Position numbers and translations under genes: made by a program
NCBI RefSeq assembly: GCF_039649665.1
Contig: NZ_JBDJAW010000002.1
Location: 186,001-250,000 of the forward strand
Length of the DNA stretch: 64,000 nt
Direction of reading: 5' to 3'
DNA from: Microbispora sp. ZYX-F-249
GTDB lineage: Bacteria; Actinomycetota; Actinomycetes; Streptosporangiales; Streptosporangiaceae
In this document: piece by piece, positions 16,256 through 25,248 of the stretch
How positions within the stretch are numbered: the first letter of the stretch is position 1
How the letters are laid out: each line of letters begins with the position of its first letter
The notes under the pieces: model-generated
Seen by the model: the letters and a program-made list of their open reading frames with translations, nothing else
What the model was told of the DNA's origin: nothing
Database searches by the model: none

Positions 16256-18357
16256 GCACGATCGAGACCTGCAAGGCCCTCCTGGAGGGCAAGAACGCCG
16301 ACGAGGTCGTCACCAAGGCCCTCGTGCGCGACGTCGAGCTGCCGTACGGCGCGGGCACGATGGCGCTGATCACGCTCGACAACGGCCTCGACCACACCAA
16401 GCCCAGCACCTTCGGCCCGCACGGGCTGCTCGCGCTGAACGACGCGCTCGACGCGATCGCCGCGCGGTCCGATCTGGCGGCCGTGGGCGTCGTCGGCAAG
16501 CCGTTCATCTTCGCGGTCGGGGCCGACCTCAAGGGCGCGGCGGCGGTCTCCTCCCGGGAGGAGGCGCTGGCCATCGGGCGGCTCGGGCACCACGTCTTCC
16601 GCCGCCTGGGCGAGCTGGACGTGCCGTCGTTCGCGTTCGTCAACGGCGCGGCGATGGGCGGCGGCCTGGAGATCGCCCTCCACTGCACCTACCGCACCGT
16701 GTCGTCCGGCGTCCCGGCCATCGCGCTGCCGGAGTGCTTCCTCGGCCTGGTGCCCGGATGGGGCGGCACCCAGCTCCTCCCCCGCCTGATCGGCCCGGAG
16801 AAGGCGCTCAAGCTGATCATCGAGAACCCGCTGTCGCAGAACCGCATGATCAAGGGGCGGGACGCGTTCGCCCTCGGGATCGCCGACGCGATGTTCGAGC
16901 CCGCCGACTTCGTCGAGGAGTCGCTGCGGTGGGCCGCCCAGGTGCTGCGCGGCGAGGTGACCGTCGAGCGGGCCGACCACGCCGCCGGGGACTGGGCACC
17001 GGTGATCGACCAGGCCCGCACCCTCGTCGACCTCAAGCTGCGGGGAGCCTCCCCCGCGCCGTACCGGGCGCTCGACCTCGTGGCCCTGGCCCGTACGGCG
17101 TCCCGCGACGAGGGCTTCGCCGCCGAGGACGAGGCGCTGGCCGACCTGCTCATGAGCGACGAGCTGCGGTCCGGGCTGTACGCCTTCGACCTGGTGCAGC
17201 GCAGGGCCAAGCGGCCGGCCGGCGCGCCGGACAGGTCGCTGGCCCGTCCGGTCACCAAGGTCGGCGTGGTGGGGGCCGGGCTGATGGCCTCGCAGCTCGC
17301 GCTGCTGTTCGCCCGCCGCCTCGAGGTCCCGGTCGTGCTGACCGACCTCGACCAGGCCCGGCTCGACAAGGGCGTCGGCTACGTCCACGCCGAGGTCGAC
17401 AAGCTGCTCGGCAAGGGCCGGATCTCCGCCGACCAGGCCAACCGGCTGAAGAGCCTGGTGCGCGGGTCGCTGACGAAGGACGCCTTCGCCGACGCCGACT
17501 TCGTGATCGAGGCGGTGTTCGAGGACCTCGGCGTGAAGCAGAAGGTGTTCGCCGAGGTCGAGGAGGTCGTCTCCGACACCTGCGTGCTCGCCACCAACAC
17601 CTCCTCGCTGTCGATCACGGACATGGCCTCCGGCCTGCGGCATCCGGAGCGGGTCGTGGGCTTCCACTTCTTCAACCCGGTCGCGGTGCTGCCGCTCCTG
17701 GAGATCGTCCGGGGCGCGGCCACCGACGACGCCACGCTGGCCACGGCGTTCGCGGTCGGCAAGACGCTGAAGAAGTCGTCCGTGCTGGTCAAGGACGCGC
17801 CCGCGTTCGTCGTCAACCGGCTGCTGACGCGCTTCATGGGCGAGGTCACGGCCGCCGCCGACGAGGGCACCCCGCTGGAGGTCGCCGACCACGCGCTGGA
17901 CGCCCTCGGCCTGCCGATGACGCCGTTCGCGCTGCTCCAGCTCGTCGGCCCGGCCGTCGCGCTGCACGTGGCCGAGACCATGCACGCGGCGTTCCCCGAC
18001 CGGTTCGGCGTGTCGGAGAACCTCGCCAAGCTGGTCGCCGCGGGCAAGCCGGGCCTGTACGGCGCGGACTTCCGGATCGACCCGGAGGTGCGGGCGCTGT
18101 TCGAGGGCGGCTCGTCCCCCTCGACCGCGGACGAGGTGCGGCTGCGCGCGCTGCGGGCCCTCGCCCAGGAGATCAGGCTCATGCTCGACGAGGGCGTGGT
18201 CTCCGCGCCGCAGGACATCGACCTGTGCATGATCCTCGGCGCGGGCTGGCCGTTCCACACCGGCGGCATCACGCCGTACCTGGACCGTACGGGCATCTCC
18301 GAGGAGGTCACCGGCTCCCGGTTCCTGGAGCCCGGCGTGGCGTCCGTACCGGCCTGA
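16252..18357 (+). CDS. Multifunctional fatty-acid oxidation protein (enoyl-CoA hydratase / 3-hydroxyacyl-CoA dehydrogenase)
   Basis: A 701-residue FadB/FadJ-type alpha subunit. The crotonase domain covers about residues 1-300: FIFAVGADLKGAA forms the oxyanion hole region, GAAMGGGLEIALHC and PECFLGLVPGWGGTQ carry the two Glu regions. The NAD-binding domain begins near residue 338 with VGVVGAGLMASQLA, and HFFNPVAVLPLLEIV holds the catalytic His of the dehydrogenase; VKDAPAFVVNRLL starts the C-terminal dimer domain. It hydrates enoyl-CoA and oxidises 3-hydroxyacyl-CoA, passing 3-ketoacyl-CoA to the thiolase encoded just upstream. ATG 16252 is used because it overlaps the thiolase stop as ATGA and the upstream extension belongs to another frame's thiolase code. 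Confidence 0.95.
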   Translation: MSTIETCKALLEGKNADEVVTKALVRDVELPYGAGTMALITLDNGLDHTKPSTFGPHGLLALNDALDAIAARSDLAAVGVVGKPFIFAVGADLKGAAAVSSREEALAIGRLGHHVFRRLGELDVPSFAFVNGAAMGGGLEIALHCTYRTVSSGVPAIALPECFLGLVPGWGGTQLLPRLIGPEKALKLIIENPLSQNRMIKGRDAFALGIADAMFEPADFVEESLRWAAQVLRGEVTVERADHAAGDWAPVIDQARTLVDLKLRGASPAPYRALDLVALARTASRDEGFAAEDEALADLLMSDELRSGLYAFDLVQRRAKRPAGAPDRSLARPVTKVGVVGAGLMASQLALLFARRLEVPVVLTDLDQARLDKGVGYVHAEVDKLLGKGRISADQANRLKSLVRGSLTKDAFADADFVIEAVFEDLGVKQKVFAEVEEVVSDTCVLATNTSSLSITDMASGLRHPERVVGFHFFNPVAVLPLLEIVRGAATDDATLATAFAVGKTLKKSSVLVKDAPAFVVNRLLTRFMGEVTAAADEGTPLEVADHALDALGLPMTPFALLQLVGPAVALHVAETMHAAFPDRFGVSENLAKLVAAGKPGLYGADFRIDPEVRALFEGGSSPSTADEVRLRALRALAQEIRLMLDEGVVSAPQDIDLCMILGAGWPFHTGGITPYLDRTGISEEVTGSRFLEPGVASVPA

Positions 18358-18369
18358 ACCGCCCCCGAA

Positions 18370-18395
18370 CCGGGCCGCCCCGCCGGGCGGCCCGG
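18370..18395 (+). terminator. Terminator of the thiolase/FadB operon
   Basis: CCGGGCCGCCC (18370-18380) and GGGCGGCCCGG (18385-18395) form a perfect 11-bp stem with a 4-base loop, starting 13 bases after the stop codon. Confidence 0.7.
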
Positions 18396-18785
18396 CCGAG
18401 CCTTCCGCCACGGACCCGCGTACCACGAGACCGCGGACCCGCCGGGCCCTTCACCACAGGGCCGCGGAACACCGGGGCCCCGCACCACAGGGCCCCCGGA
18501 CCCCGGGCCGCCGCGCCCTACCGGCGCGGCGGCCCGGTCCTACGGCAGCCGCATCCGGTGCCGGCATGCCTGAGCCCGAGAGCCTGCCGGACCGGAAAGA
18601 TGTCGCTCCTTCTCCGTAGGCTCTGTGAGCGGGCTCGCCGGCGGCCCCCGTGCGGAGGGCAAGTCTGGAGACCACTCCGTGGAGCGGGGAACCCTACAAC
18701 GGGCAGCCCGCCCCGACCCGGCACTCGGGTCCGCCCTCGGCGATCTCGCCACTCAGCGGAACAGCCGTCCGGAGCGCAGCCGTGA
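18396..18785. other. Gene-free stretch with short repeats and a second strong hairpin
   Basis: No gene is supported. CACCACAGGGCC recurs at about 18452 and 18483 within a diverged tandem repeat. At 18503-18517 and 18523-18537 a 15-bp perfect stem (core GGGCCGCCGCGCC) closes a CTACC loop, and could end transcripts arriving from either side. The rest, to the stop of the SMI1-type gene, shows no pattern I recognise. Confidence 0.45.
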
Positions 18786-19409
18786 TCAGTGACCCTGCCG
18801 GCGAAGGCGTTCCTTCCGCTCCCTGCGTTCACGGCTTCGGGCCTCGGAAATGGCATGGGCAGCGTCGACATCAGCGCGAGTGGATTCCTCGACCGTGCGA
18901 TTCTCCGTCCAGTTGGACGAGAGAAGCGGGCAACGGATCGACTGCGAGAGGATTCCCACGAGGAATTCCAGCAGTGACCCCCGGAAGTGCCAGTACCGCC
19001 CGTATTCCGCGACCATGATCGTCCAATGATCCGGGTCCGCGGATGTCAGCCAGCAGAGCGTCTGCCCGTCTACCGTGGATCCCCACGGGTAGAGTCCGCC
19101 TTCCTCGGGAAAGAACGGAAATGGCGGCACCCTCGTCTCCCCCTCGTCATCCAGGAGATAGACGTACTCCAACGTCCGATCAGGGCGGATCGAGCCAAGT
19201 CCGTCGATGGCCGCTCGCCTCTCGGAGCGTTCGGGAAAGACACCGGGATGGTCGATGATGAGGTATTCGCCCAGAGTCAGTTGCGCATAGCGGGCGGTGA
19301 GTTCCCTGTAGTCCCGCGGAAATGTGAGACCTGTATCGCGCTCCACTCGTGGCCAATCCACGGGTGGTGCAGCCTTGGCAGGAGGCCCGATGAGAGCTTC
19401 CAACTCCAT
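18786..19409 (-). CDS. SMI1/KNR4 (SUKH) family protein, probable immunity protein
   Basis: A 207-residue protein from ATG 19409; a TTG at 19424 with GAGGG four bases upstream is an alternative start. The SUKH fold is visible as WPRVERDTGLTFPRDYREL near residue 20, then GEYLIIDHPGVF, LYPWGSTVDGQTLCWLT and WTIMVAEYG. The C-terminal 45 residues are charged and repetitive (SEARSRERRERKERLRR). SUKH proteins neutralise nuclease and other toxins of polymorphic toxin and contact-dependent systems. No toxin gene lies nearby, so this may be an orphan immunity gene. A second immunity-like gene (DUF4241) follows upstream on the same strand. Its base composition is less GC-rich than the neighbouring core genes, which suits a transferred gene. 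Confidence 0.78.
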   Translation of the reverse strand: MELEALIGPPAKAAPPVDWPRVERDTGLTFPRDYRELTARYAQLTLGEYLIIDHPGVFPERSERRAAIDGLGSIRPDRTLEYVYLLDDEGETRVPPFPFFPEEGGLYPWGSTVDGQTLCWLTSADPDHWTIMVAEYGRYWHFRGSLLEFLVGILSQSIRCPLLSSNWTENRTVEESTRADVDAAHAISEARSRERRERKERLRRQGH

Positions 19410-19599
19410 GAGGTAACCGGTCAAAGATCCCTCGCTTTCCCGTCGTCCTCTACAGACACGTCCAGATCCCTGATCGTGCGCCCTGACTGTGCCCCTCAGC
19501 TGAGCGCGGGGCACGGCGCGGTCAGCACCGCGGCCGGCAGACAGGTTCCACCGGCCGGGTCCGCCGGGCGCTCCGGGATGGAGATCGCTGACCGCTGGA

Positions 19600-20811
19600 T
19601 CAGACGGCTGCGTCGTTCAGGATGATCATGTCGGCGACGAAGCAGACGACGTCGCCGTCCGCGTCGCGGCCCGCCCAGACCGGATAGGCGCCGTCACCCC
19701 AGCCGCTCAGGAACGCGACGCAGTTGGCGCCCGGTCCGACGTCGATCCCGGCCCACACGTGCTCGTGAACCAGGTCGCAGATCCGATCGAACTCGTCGTC
19801 GTCCTCGCCGGCGGCGGCCAGTGCCCGGGCCGCCGAGGCGTCGAACAGGCACCCCATGCCGGTGTCCACGCCGAAGCCGTAGAACTCCCCATCGCCGAGC
19901 AGTCTCGGATCCTGGCCCGGCTCCAGCGCGAGTTCCCAGGTCACCGGTTGCCGGTCGGCGATGACCACCTTGACGCCGGCCACGCGCCGGTGCTCGGGGT
20001 CGTCCACGAAGGCCGCGACGGCCAGGCTGACCTCGTACGTGCCCGGGGGAACCGCGGCGGTGAACGCCTCGGTGTCGTCCTCGACGCACCCCGGATCGGC
20101 CGCGACCAACCTGCCGGTGGGCATCACCAGGGATGGGCCCGGTTGGACGTCCATGACGACCTCGCCCATCCGGGGGAGGGCGAAGCGCTCCCCCTGCCGG
20201 AACATCCGATCGAGCCATCTGGGACGCATCGGCGCGGGAGGACGCCATGGGGATGTCACCCGCTCCGGCGCGTCCGGAGCGCCGGTGACGCGCACAGCGG
20301 CATCCGGAGAGAGACCGGAGAGGTACCGGTGTGCGAACGCCCACTCGCCGAACACGGGCATCGGGAACCACAACCGGCCGGGGTCGGCCTTCGGCCACGT
20401 GTGCCTCGAACCGCCCCTGTCTCCCTTGGGCTCGAGAATCTCCCGGCAGCGGCCGTCGGGATCGAACGTGCGACTCCTGGTCCAGGCCCGCGCGTCGAAC
20501 TCGGCCTGCTCGGCCGAGTCGTAGCGCCACTCGCACGTGTGGCGCAGGAAGATCTGGTCGTCGGCCAGAACGCGATGGTCGTACTTGACGGTCCGCCGGC
20601 CTTGTTCGTCAAACAGCCAGACGGCCCAGTGACCGTGTCCCCAGGCGACCTCCAGCATCATCCACGGGCGGCCGGCGGACACGAGAACGGCGTACTGCTC
20701 GCCACGCCCGTCCCGTTCGGCGGCGACCTGCTCGGAAAGGTGGCCGGCCGCGGCCTTCCTCACGGGATCCCATCCCTCGCAGTACGTGATGTCCAACTCG
20801 TTCACGAACAC
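19600..20811 (-). CDS. DUF4241 family protein
   Basis: A 403-residue protein. The C-terminal half matches DUF4241: VPPGTYEVSLAVAAF, GVKVVIADRQPVTWELA, VDTGMGCLFDASAA, then FLSGWGDGAYPVWAGRDADG and FVADMIIL, including the usual SGWGDGxYPVW block. The N-terminal 200 residues (MFVNELDITYCEGWDPVR onward, with many Trp residues) contain another beta-rich module. DUF4241 proteins are predicted immunity or toxin-associated factors, but this is not experimentally settled. It lies 190 bp upstream of, and on the same strand as, the SUKH gene. The gap between them holds no gene. A role in protection against a neighbour's toxin is inference from the pair. Confidence 0.75.
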   Translation of the reverse strand: MFVNELDITYCEGWDPVRKAAAGHLSEQVAAERDGRGEQYAVLVSAGRPWMMLEVAWGHGHWAVWLFDEQGRRTVKYDHRVLADDQIFLRHTCEWRYDSAEQAEFDARAWTRSRTFDPDGRCREILEPKGDRGGSRHTWPKADPGRLWFPMPVFGEWAFAHRYLSGLSPDAAVRVTGAPDAPERVTSPWRPPAPMRPRWLDRMFRQGERFALPRMGEVVMDVQPGPSLVMPTGRLVAADPGCVEDDTEAFTAAVPPGTYEVSLAVAAFVDDPEHRRVAGVKVVIADRQPVTWELALEPGQDPRLLGDGEFYGFGVDTGMGCLFDASAARALAAAGEDDDEFDRICDLVHEHVWAGIDVGPGANCVAFLSGWGDGAYPVWAGRDADGDVVCFVADMIILNDAAV

Positions 20812-20896
20812 CCGCCGACCCCGCCTTCCCGTGGATTCGCCCAGACCTTAGCGGCCGGTGCCGACACTTCTGCTCCGGCTGCCCGTGACGACGCGG

Positions 20897-21855
20897 TCAG
20901 GCCGCGTGCCGGTAGGCGGGGTAGGTGAGGTAACCGGCGTCACCGCCCTGGTACCAGGTGGACTCGTCGTCCGGCGCGATGGGGAGCCCCTGGCGCAGCC
21001 GCTCCACGAGGTCGGGGTTGGCGATGAACGCGCGGCCGAAGCTGATCAGGTCGGCGCCGAGCCCCAGCCAGTGATCGGCCGCCGCCTTGTCCGCCCTCCG
21101 GGGGCCCATCGGGAAGACCGGGTTGACGATGAGCGTGCCGGGCCAGGCCTTGCGCAGTTCGACGAGCACGTCCTCGTCGGTGGTGGCCTCGAGGTGGACG
21201 TACGCCAGGTCCAGGGGGCCAGCTCGGCGAGCAGCGCGCCGTACAGCTCGGGGACGTCTCCGTCCTCGGCGCCCCAGAAGCCCGCGCCGGGCGAGAGCCG
21301 GATGCCCGTACGGTCGCCCCCCACTGCCTCCGCGGTCGCCGACACCGCCTCCACCGCGAAACGGATCCGGCCCGCGATCGATCCGCCGTACGCGTCGGTG
21401 CGCAGGTTGGCGGTGCTCGACAGGAACTGGGCGATGAGGTAGCCGTTCGCGCCGTGCAGTTCCACGCCGTCGAAGCCGGCGTCGACGGCCCTGAGCGCGG
21501 CCTGCGCGTAGGACCTGGCGTGCTCGGGCACCTCGGCGGTCTCCAGCGCCCTCGGCACGGGCGCGGGCCTAGGCCCCGACGGGGTGAACACCTCGCCGGG
21601 AGCGGGGACGGCCGAGGGGCCCACCGGCCGCATCCCCGTGGTGTCGGGGTGGGAGACACGGCCCCCGTGCATGATCTGGGCGAAGACGCGGCCGCCGTTG
21701 GCGTGGACCGCGTCGGTGACCGGCCGCCAGGAGGCGACCTGCTCGTCGGTGTACAGCCCCGGAGTGCCCGGGTTGGACTGCCCCACGAGGCTCGGCTGCA
21801 CTCCTTCGGTCACGATGAGCCCGGCGGTGGCGCGCTGGGCGTAGTAGGCCGCCAT
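20897..21855 (-). pseudogene. Old Yellow Enzyme family alkene reductase, truncated and frameshifted
   Basis: The first fragment (21855 down to about 21213) reads MAAYYAQRATAGLIVTEG, RVFAQIMHGGRVSHPD and VDAGFDGVELHGANGYLIAQF, all OYE flavin-enzyme signatures including the active-site His-Gly-Ala-Asn. At about 21212-21216 the frame breaks: restoring one C in a C-run (GGGGG on the plus strand) would give LAPLDLAYVHLEATTDEDVLVEL and join the second fragment (to 20897), which has FGRAFIANPDLVERL. The N-terminal 50-55 residues with the first FMN-binding strand are also missing. In-frame sequence just upstream (GGLATPS) still looks family-like, then meets a stop in the MerR promoter region. It is therefore probably a decayed gene; the single-base break alone could be a sequencing error. 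Confidence 0.75.
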
Positions 21856-21891
21856 CGACGGTGTGGCCAGGCCGCCCGCGGCCGCGCGGAC

Positions 21892-21907
21892 CTGACATTG
21901 ACGTCAG
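21892..21907. promoter_or_regulatory. Putative MerR operator in the divergent region
   Basis: CTGAC (21892-21896) and GTCAG (21903-21907) form an interrupted palindrome containing a -35-like TTGACG (21898-21903). It sits between the MerR gene and the remnant OYE gene, the usual place for a MerR-type activator site. Confidence 0.45.
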
Positions 21908-21946
21908 ATGCAAGCGTTCGAGCCGAGATTTCCGGCAGGAGGCCCG

Positions 21947-22315
21947 ATGCGGATCGGTGAGTTGGCGGCACAGGCGGGCGTGAGCGTCCGGTCCCTGCGC
22001 TACTACGAGGAGCAGGGCCTGCTCACCAGCACGCGCAGTCCCAGCGGCCAGCGCCACTACACCGAGGACGAGGTCGAGCGGGTGCGGTTCATCCAGCGCC
22101 TGTACGGCGCGGGGCTGTCGAGCCGGACGATCGCCGAGGTCCTGCCGTGCGTCGACTCCCCGAGCGAGCGGAACTCCGACGAGGCGTTCGAGCGGCTGGT
22201 CCGGGAACGGGACCGGATCAGCCGGCACATCGACGAGCTCGCCCAGGCCCGCGACGCCCTCGACCTGCTCATCGACGCCAACAGAGCGCACCGCACCCAC
22301 CTGACGCCCGGCTGA
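21947..22315 (+). CDS. MerR family transcriptional regulator
   Basis: A 122-residue regulator. ATG 21947 is set by AGGAGG five bases upstream and by the family N-terminus MRIGELAAQAGVSVRSLRYY. The winged HTH covers residues 1-70 (QRHYTEDEVERVRFIQRL), and a C-terminal dimerisation coiled coil follows (EAFERLVRERDRISRHIDEL). No Cys-based metal site is present, so it resembles the NmlR/AdhR or aldehyde/electrophile-sensing branch. Such regulators commonly control a divergent Old Yellow Enzyme; here that target is broken. The regulator itself looks intact. Confidence 0.88.
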   Translation: MRIGELAAQAGVSVRSLRYYEEQGLLTSTRSPSGQRHYTEDEVERVRFIQRLYGAGLSSRTIAEVLPCVDSPSERNSDEAFERLVRERDRISRHIDELAQARDALDLLIDANRAHRTHLTPG

Positions 22316-22372
22316 CCGGGGCATGACGGCGACGGGCGCGCCGCCGATCGCGACCCGCGCGGCAGAACGCCA

Positions 22373-22402
22373 CGGCCCTCCCGCGCACGCACGGGAGGGC
22401 CG
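22373..22402. terminator. Bidirectional terminator between merR-like gene and esterase
   Basis: CGGCCCTCCCG (22373-22383) pairs perfectly with CGGGAGGGCCG (22392-22402) around an 8-base loop, between convergent stops. Confidence 0.65.
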
Positions 22403-22418
22403 CCGCGAAGGCCTCGGG

Positions 22419-24599
22419 TCAGCGCCTGAACAGACGCGGCGCCAGGTCGATGAGGTTCTTCTGCCACACGTCCCAGCCGTGCGGCCCCGGGGTGACCCCG
22501 TCGAACTCGTAGCGGATGCCGAGATCGTTCAGCGTGGTCAGTGTTCCCATGAAGAACGGCTGCACGAAGTCGGTCTGGTCGCCGACGTACAGGCGCAGCA
22601 TCTTCGTCCCGTTGTTGATCGCCGCCACGTCGACGCCGGCGCCGTCGCCGAACCAGGCCGAGAACGCCGCGACGTAGGCGAACCGGCCCGGGTACGCCTT
22701 GAGCACGTTGAGCGTCTGCACCCCGCCCATCGAGAGGCCGGCGAGGGCCTGCCGCGACGGGTCGCCGGAGATGTTGAAGCGGGCGCGGGCCGCCGGGACG
22801 ATGTTGTCCAGCAGCTCCTTGGTGAAGTCGGGCACGTTGCCGTTGCCCATCACGACCACCATCGGCACGAGCTTCCCGTCGAGGAACTGGTGATCGAGGA
22901 TCTGCTTGGCGCGGCCCATCTCGACCCAGTCCGTGTAGCTCTGGCCGCTGCCGTGCTGGAGATAGAGGACGGGATACGGCTCCGCGCGCTTGGCGTCGTA
23001 CCCGGGCGGGGTCCACACCAGCGCGGTCCGGTCCTGGTTCGCCACCGTGCTCGCGTACGTCAGGCTCTCGACCTTGCCACCTCGGCCGGCGGGAACGTCC
23101 GAGAGCAGGCGTGCCCGCTCCCCCGGGATGAAGAAGGTGCTCCAGTTGGGCTCGGAGGTCACCTTCGTCGGGTTCGACGTGTCCTTGACCGAGACCCGGT
23201 CCACGATCCACTGGTAGTAGTAGAACCACGGCTCCAGCGGACCGATGGTCACCCGCCACCGGTCTCCGTCGCGGGACATCGGGACGCGCAGCCAGCTCCC
23301 GCCGGGAGCGTCGTTCGCCCACACCGTGACGTGCTCGGCGTCCGTGAAGTCCGTCGTGGTCTCGAAGGTGACGAAGCCGTCCTCGGACACGAACGGCGTC
23401 GGGGTCGTGCCGGGCCGTGGCGGGTGGAACTCGCCCTTCAAGCGCCCGTGACCTGCGCTCGGACCGTGGCCGGGCACGTTCCGGAACAGCCGGGGCACGA
23501 AGTCGATCAGGTTCTCCTGCCAGGCGTTCCAGTTCGCCCCGCCGTCGGGATTGACCCCGTCGAACTCGTACCTGACACCGCTGCGGTCCAGCGCCTTCGT
23601 CAGGCGGACGGTCGCGTTGTACGCGGGATCGGTCACGTTGCCGGTGTACAGGCGCAGCAGCTTGAGGCCGTGATTGATCGCCCTGGCGTCCGGCCGGCCG
23701 GCGCCGTCCGTCAGCAGGCCCGAGAACGAGCCCACATAACCGAATTCGTTCGGGTGAGTCAGCGCGGCACGCAGCGCCTGCGACCCGCCCTCGGCCACAC
23801 CGGCGATCGCCTGGTGCGCCGGATCGCGGAGGACGCGGTAGTCGTCCGCGACCGCCTTGCGGAGGTCCTTGAGCTCCTTGCCGTCGTCCGGTCCGCGACC
23901 ATCGCTGATCACGACCACCATCGGCTCCATGGAGCCCTGGACCGACAGGTTGTCGAGGATCTGCCTGGCCCGGCCGAGATCGAGCCAGTCGGTGGCGCTC
24001 CGCCCGTCGCCGGAGCGCAGGAACAGCACCGGATACGGCTTGCCGCCCTTGGCCGCGTACCCCGGCGGGGTCCAGACCAGAGCCGACCGCTCCTCCTTTT
24101 TGACCCGGTAGGTCAGGGTCTCGACCTTGCCGCCCTGCCCCTGCGGCGCGTCCGCCAGCAGGCGCGCCGAGTCGCCCCGGACGAGGAACGTGCTCCACAG
24201 GGGCTTGGACGCCACGGCGGTGGAGTTCGTCGGGTCCTTGAGAACCTTGGTGTCGTCACCCGTGACCTGGTAGGAGTACAGCCCCGGCTTGAGCGGGCCG
24301 AGGGCCCCCCACCAGATGTCGCCCCTGCGGGTCAGGCCGTACTCCGCCCAGGCGAAGGAGGGGCCGAAGTTCCCCTCGACGGCCAGCTGCGACACCGGGC
24401 CCGCGTTGGCCTCGATGTACGCGGCCGGGATGCTGATCGCCACGTAGCCGTCGTCCGAAACACTCAGCCATGGGGTGTCCGCCACCGCTGGTCGCGGCGC
24501 GGCCAGGACTGCCGCGACCGCCATGACTCCGGCGGTGATCACCGCCGAGAGCCGGCGCACGCCCTTGGGGCGCAGGCCGCCGTGCTGGAATAACGTCAT
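22419..24599 (-). CDS. Secreted tandem esterase: degenerate plus intact enterochelin-esterase-like domains
   Basis: A 726-residue exported protein. ATG 24599 has GGGGAG seven bases upstream and leads into a signal peptide ending AAPRPAVADTP. It is an internal duplication. Each half (about residues 40-385 and 395-726) has a CBM48/Ig-like domain followed by an esterase-D-like alpha/beta hydrolase domain. The second half keeps the catalytic elements: YLQHGSGQSYTDW, GLSMGGVQT with the Ser nucleophile, and GPHGWDVW with the His. In the first half these are RSGDGRSATDW, GVAEGGSQA and GGANWNAW, so both the Ser and the His are lost. The first domain is probably binding-only or structural. Substrate unknown; feruloyl/acetyl-xylan esterases and trehalose-mycolate-type esterases share this fold. 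Confidence 0.84.
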   Translation of the reverse strand: MTLFQHGGLRPKGVRRLSAVITAGVMAVAAVLAAPRPAVADTPWLSVSDDGYVAISIPAAYIEANAGPVSQLAVEGNFGPSFAWAEYGLTRRGDIWWGALGPLKPGLYSYQVTGDDTKVLKDPTNSTAVASKPLWSTFLVRGDSARLLADAPQGQGGKVETLTYRVKKEERSALVWTPPGYAAKGGKPYPVLFLRSGDGRSATDWLDLGRARQILDNLSVQGSMEPMVVVISDGRGPDDGKELKDLRKAVADDYRVLRDPAHQAIAGVAEGGSQALRAALTHPNEFGYVGSFSGLLTDGAGRPDARAINHGLKLLRLYTGNVTDPAYNATVRLTKALDRSGVRYEFDGVNPDGGANWNAWQENLIDFVPRLFRNVPGHGPSAGHGRLKGEFHPPRPGTTPTPFVSEDGFVTFETTTDFTDAEHVTVWANDAPGGSWLRVPMSRDGDRWRVTIGPLEPWFYYYQWIVDRVSVKDTSNPTKVTSEPNWSTFFIPGERARLLSDVPAGRGGKVESLTYASTVANQDRTALVWTPPGYDAKRAEPYPVLYLQHGSGQSYTDWVEMGRAKQILDHQFLDGKLVPMVVVMGNGNVPDFTKELLDNIVPAARARFNISGDPSRQALAGLSMGGVQTLNVLKAYPGRFAYVAAFSAWFGDGAGVDVAAINNGTKMLRLYVGDQTDFVQPFFMGTLTTLNDLGIRYEFDGVTPGPHGWDVWQKNLIDLAPRLFRR

Positions 24600-24729
24600 A
24601 CCGAAACTCCCCTGATGGCCGGCAGTGGTCGCTCCGACCAACCGGCCCGACTTATCGGTGAATGTGCCACGAATTCCGCGCCTGGACCTCCGTTGTCACG
24701 GGGACATTCGCCCTCTTTTCATCGCAAGC

Positions 24730-24757
24730 GTTATCAGTCGCGTTTTCACCAAGTCAA
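24730..24757 (-). promoter_or_regulatory. Promoter and flanking inverted repeat upstream of the tandem esterase
   Basis: On the minus strand TTGACT (24757-24752), 16 bases and GATAAC (24735-24730) form a promoter-like pair, about 130 bases upstream of ATG 24599. It is flanked by related inverted arms AAGCGTTATC (24726-24735) and GATACGCTT (24765-24773), which could be a repressor site. The segment is markedly AT-rich for this genome. Confidence 0.45.
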
Positions 24758-24774
24758 GTTAATTGATACGCTTT

Positions 24775-25248
24775 GGAAGCACAAGCCCGCCCGCGACTCG
24801 CCGGACGTACGCCATGGGAGAACGCCGCGGATGGCGCAGAACGGCCAGGACAGGGCCGTCACGCCGGCACCGGTCCGAGGATGACGGCCCTCATGAGCGC
24901 GGCGGACATGGCACGGGTTCGCGGACGTGAGGGTGGTCTCGCATAAGTCCGGCGACCGCCGGCAGATGGGGTGGCCCGCGGTCGGCGAGTGTCACGTCCG
25001 GCGATAGAAATTGTCTCCACCGGAAACGCAACCCGTAATTTTTACGGCGTAACCGGTGCCGGTGCGCTACTGGCCTCGGTGTCATCGCCGCATCGGCGAA
25101 TCATTCGGAGACGCTGTTCTCCGGCACTCGGAGACGACCGCGAGCCGGGCTCCGCCCGGACCGTCTTTCCCTGATCGAGGTCGCCGTCTACGAGGCGGTC
25201 GCCGCGGGCCGATAGCCTCTCGTCCGGACGAAACGGGAGGTTACGGGC
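24775..25248. other. Gene-free region between the esterase and LysE genes
   Basis: No gene supported. One small hairpin or palindrome, CCGTAA-TTT-TTACGG (25033-25047), lies in an AT-richer patch and may be regulatory. The LysE ribosome site GGGAGG is at 25235-25240. Confidence 0.35.
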
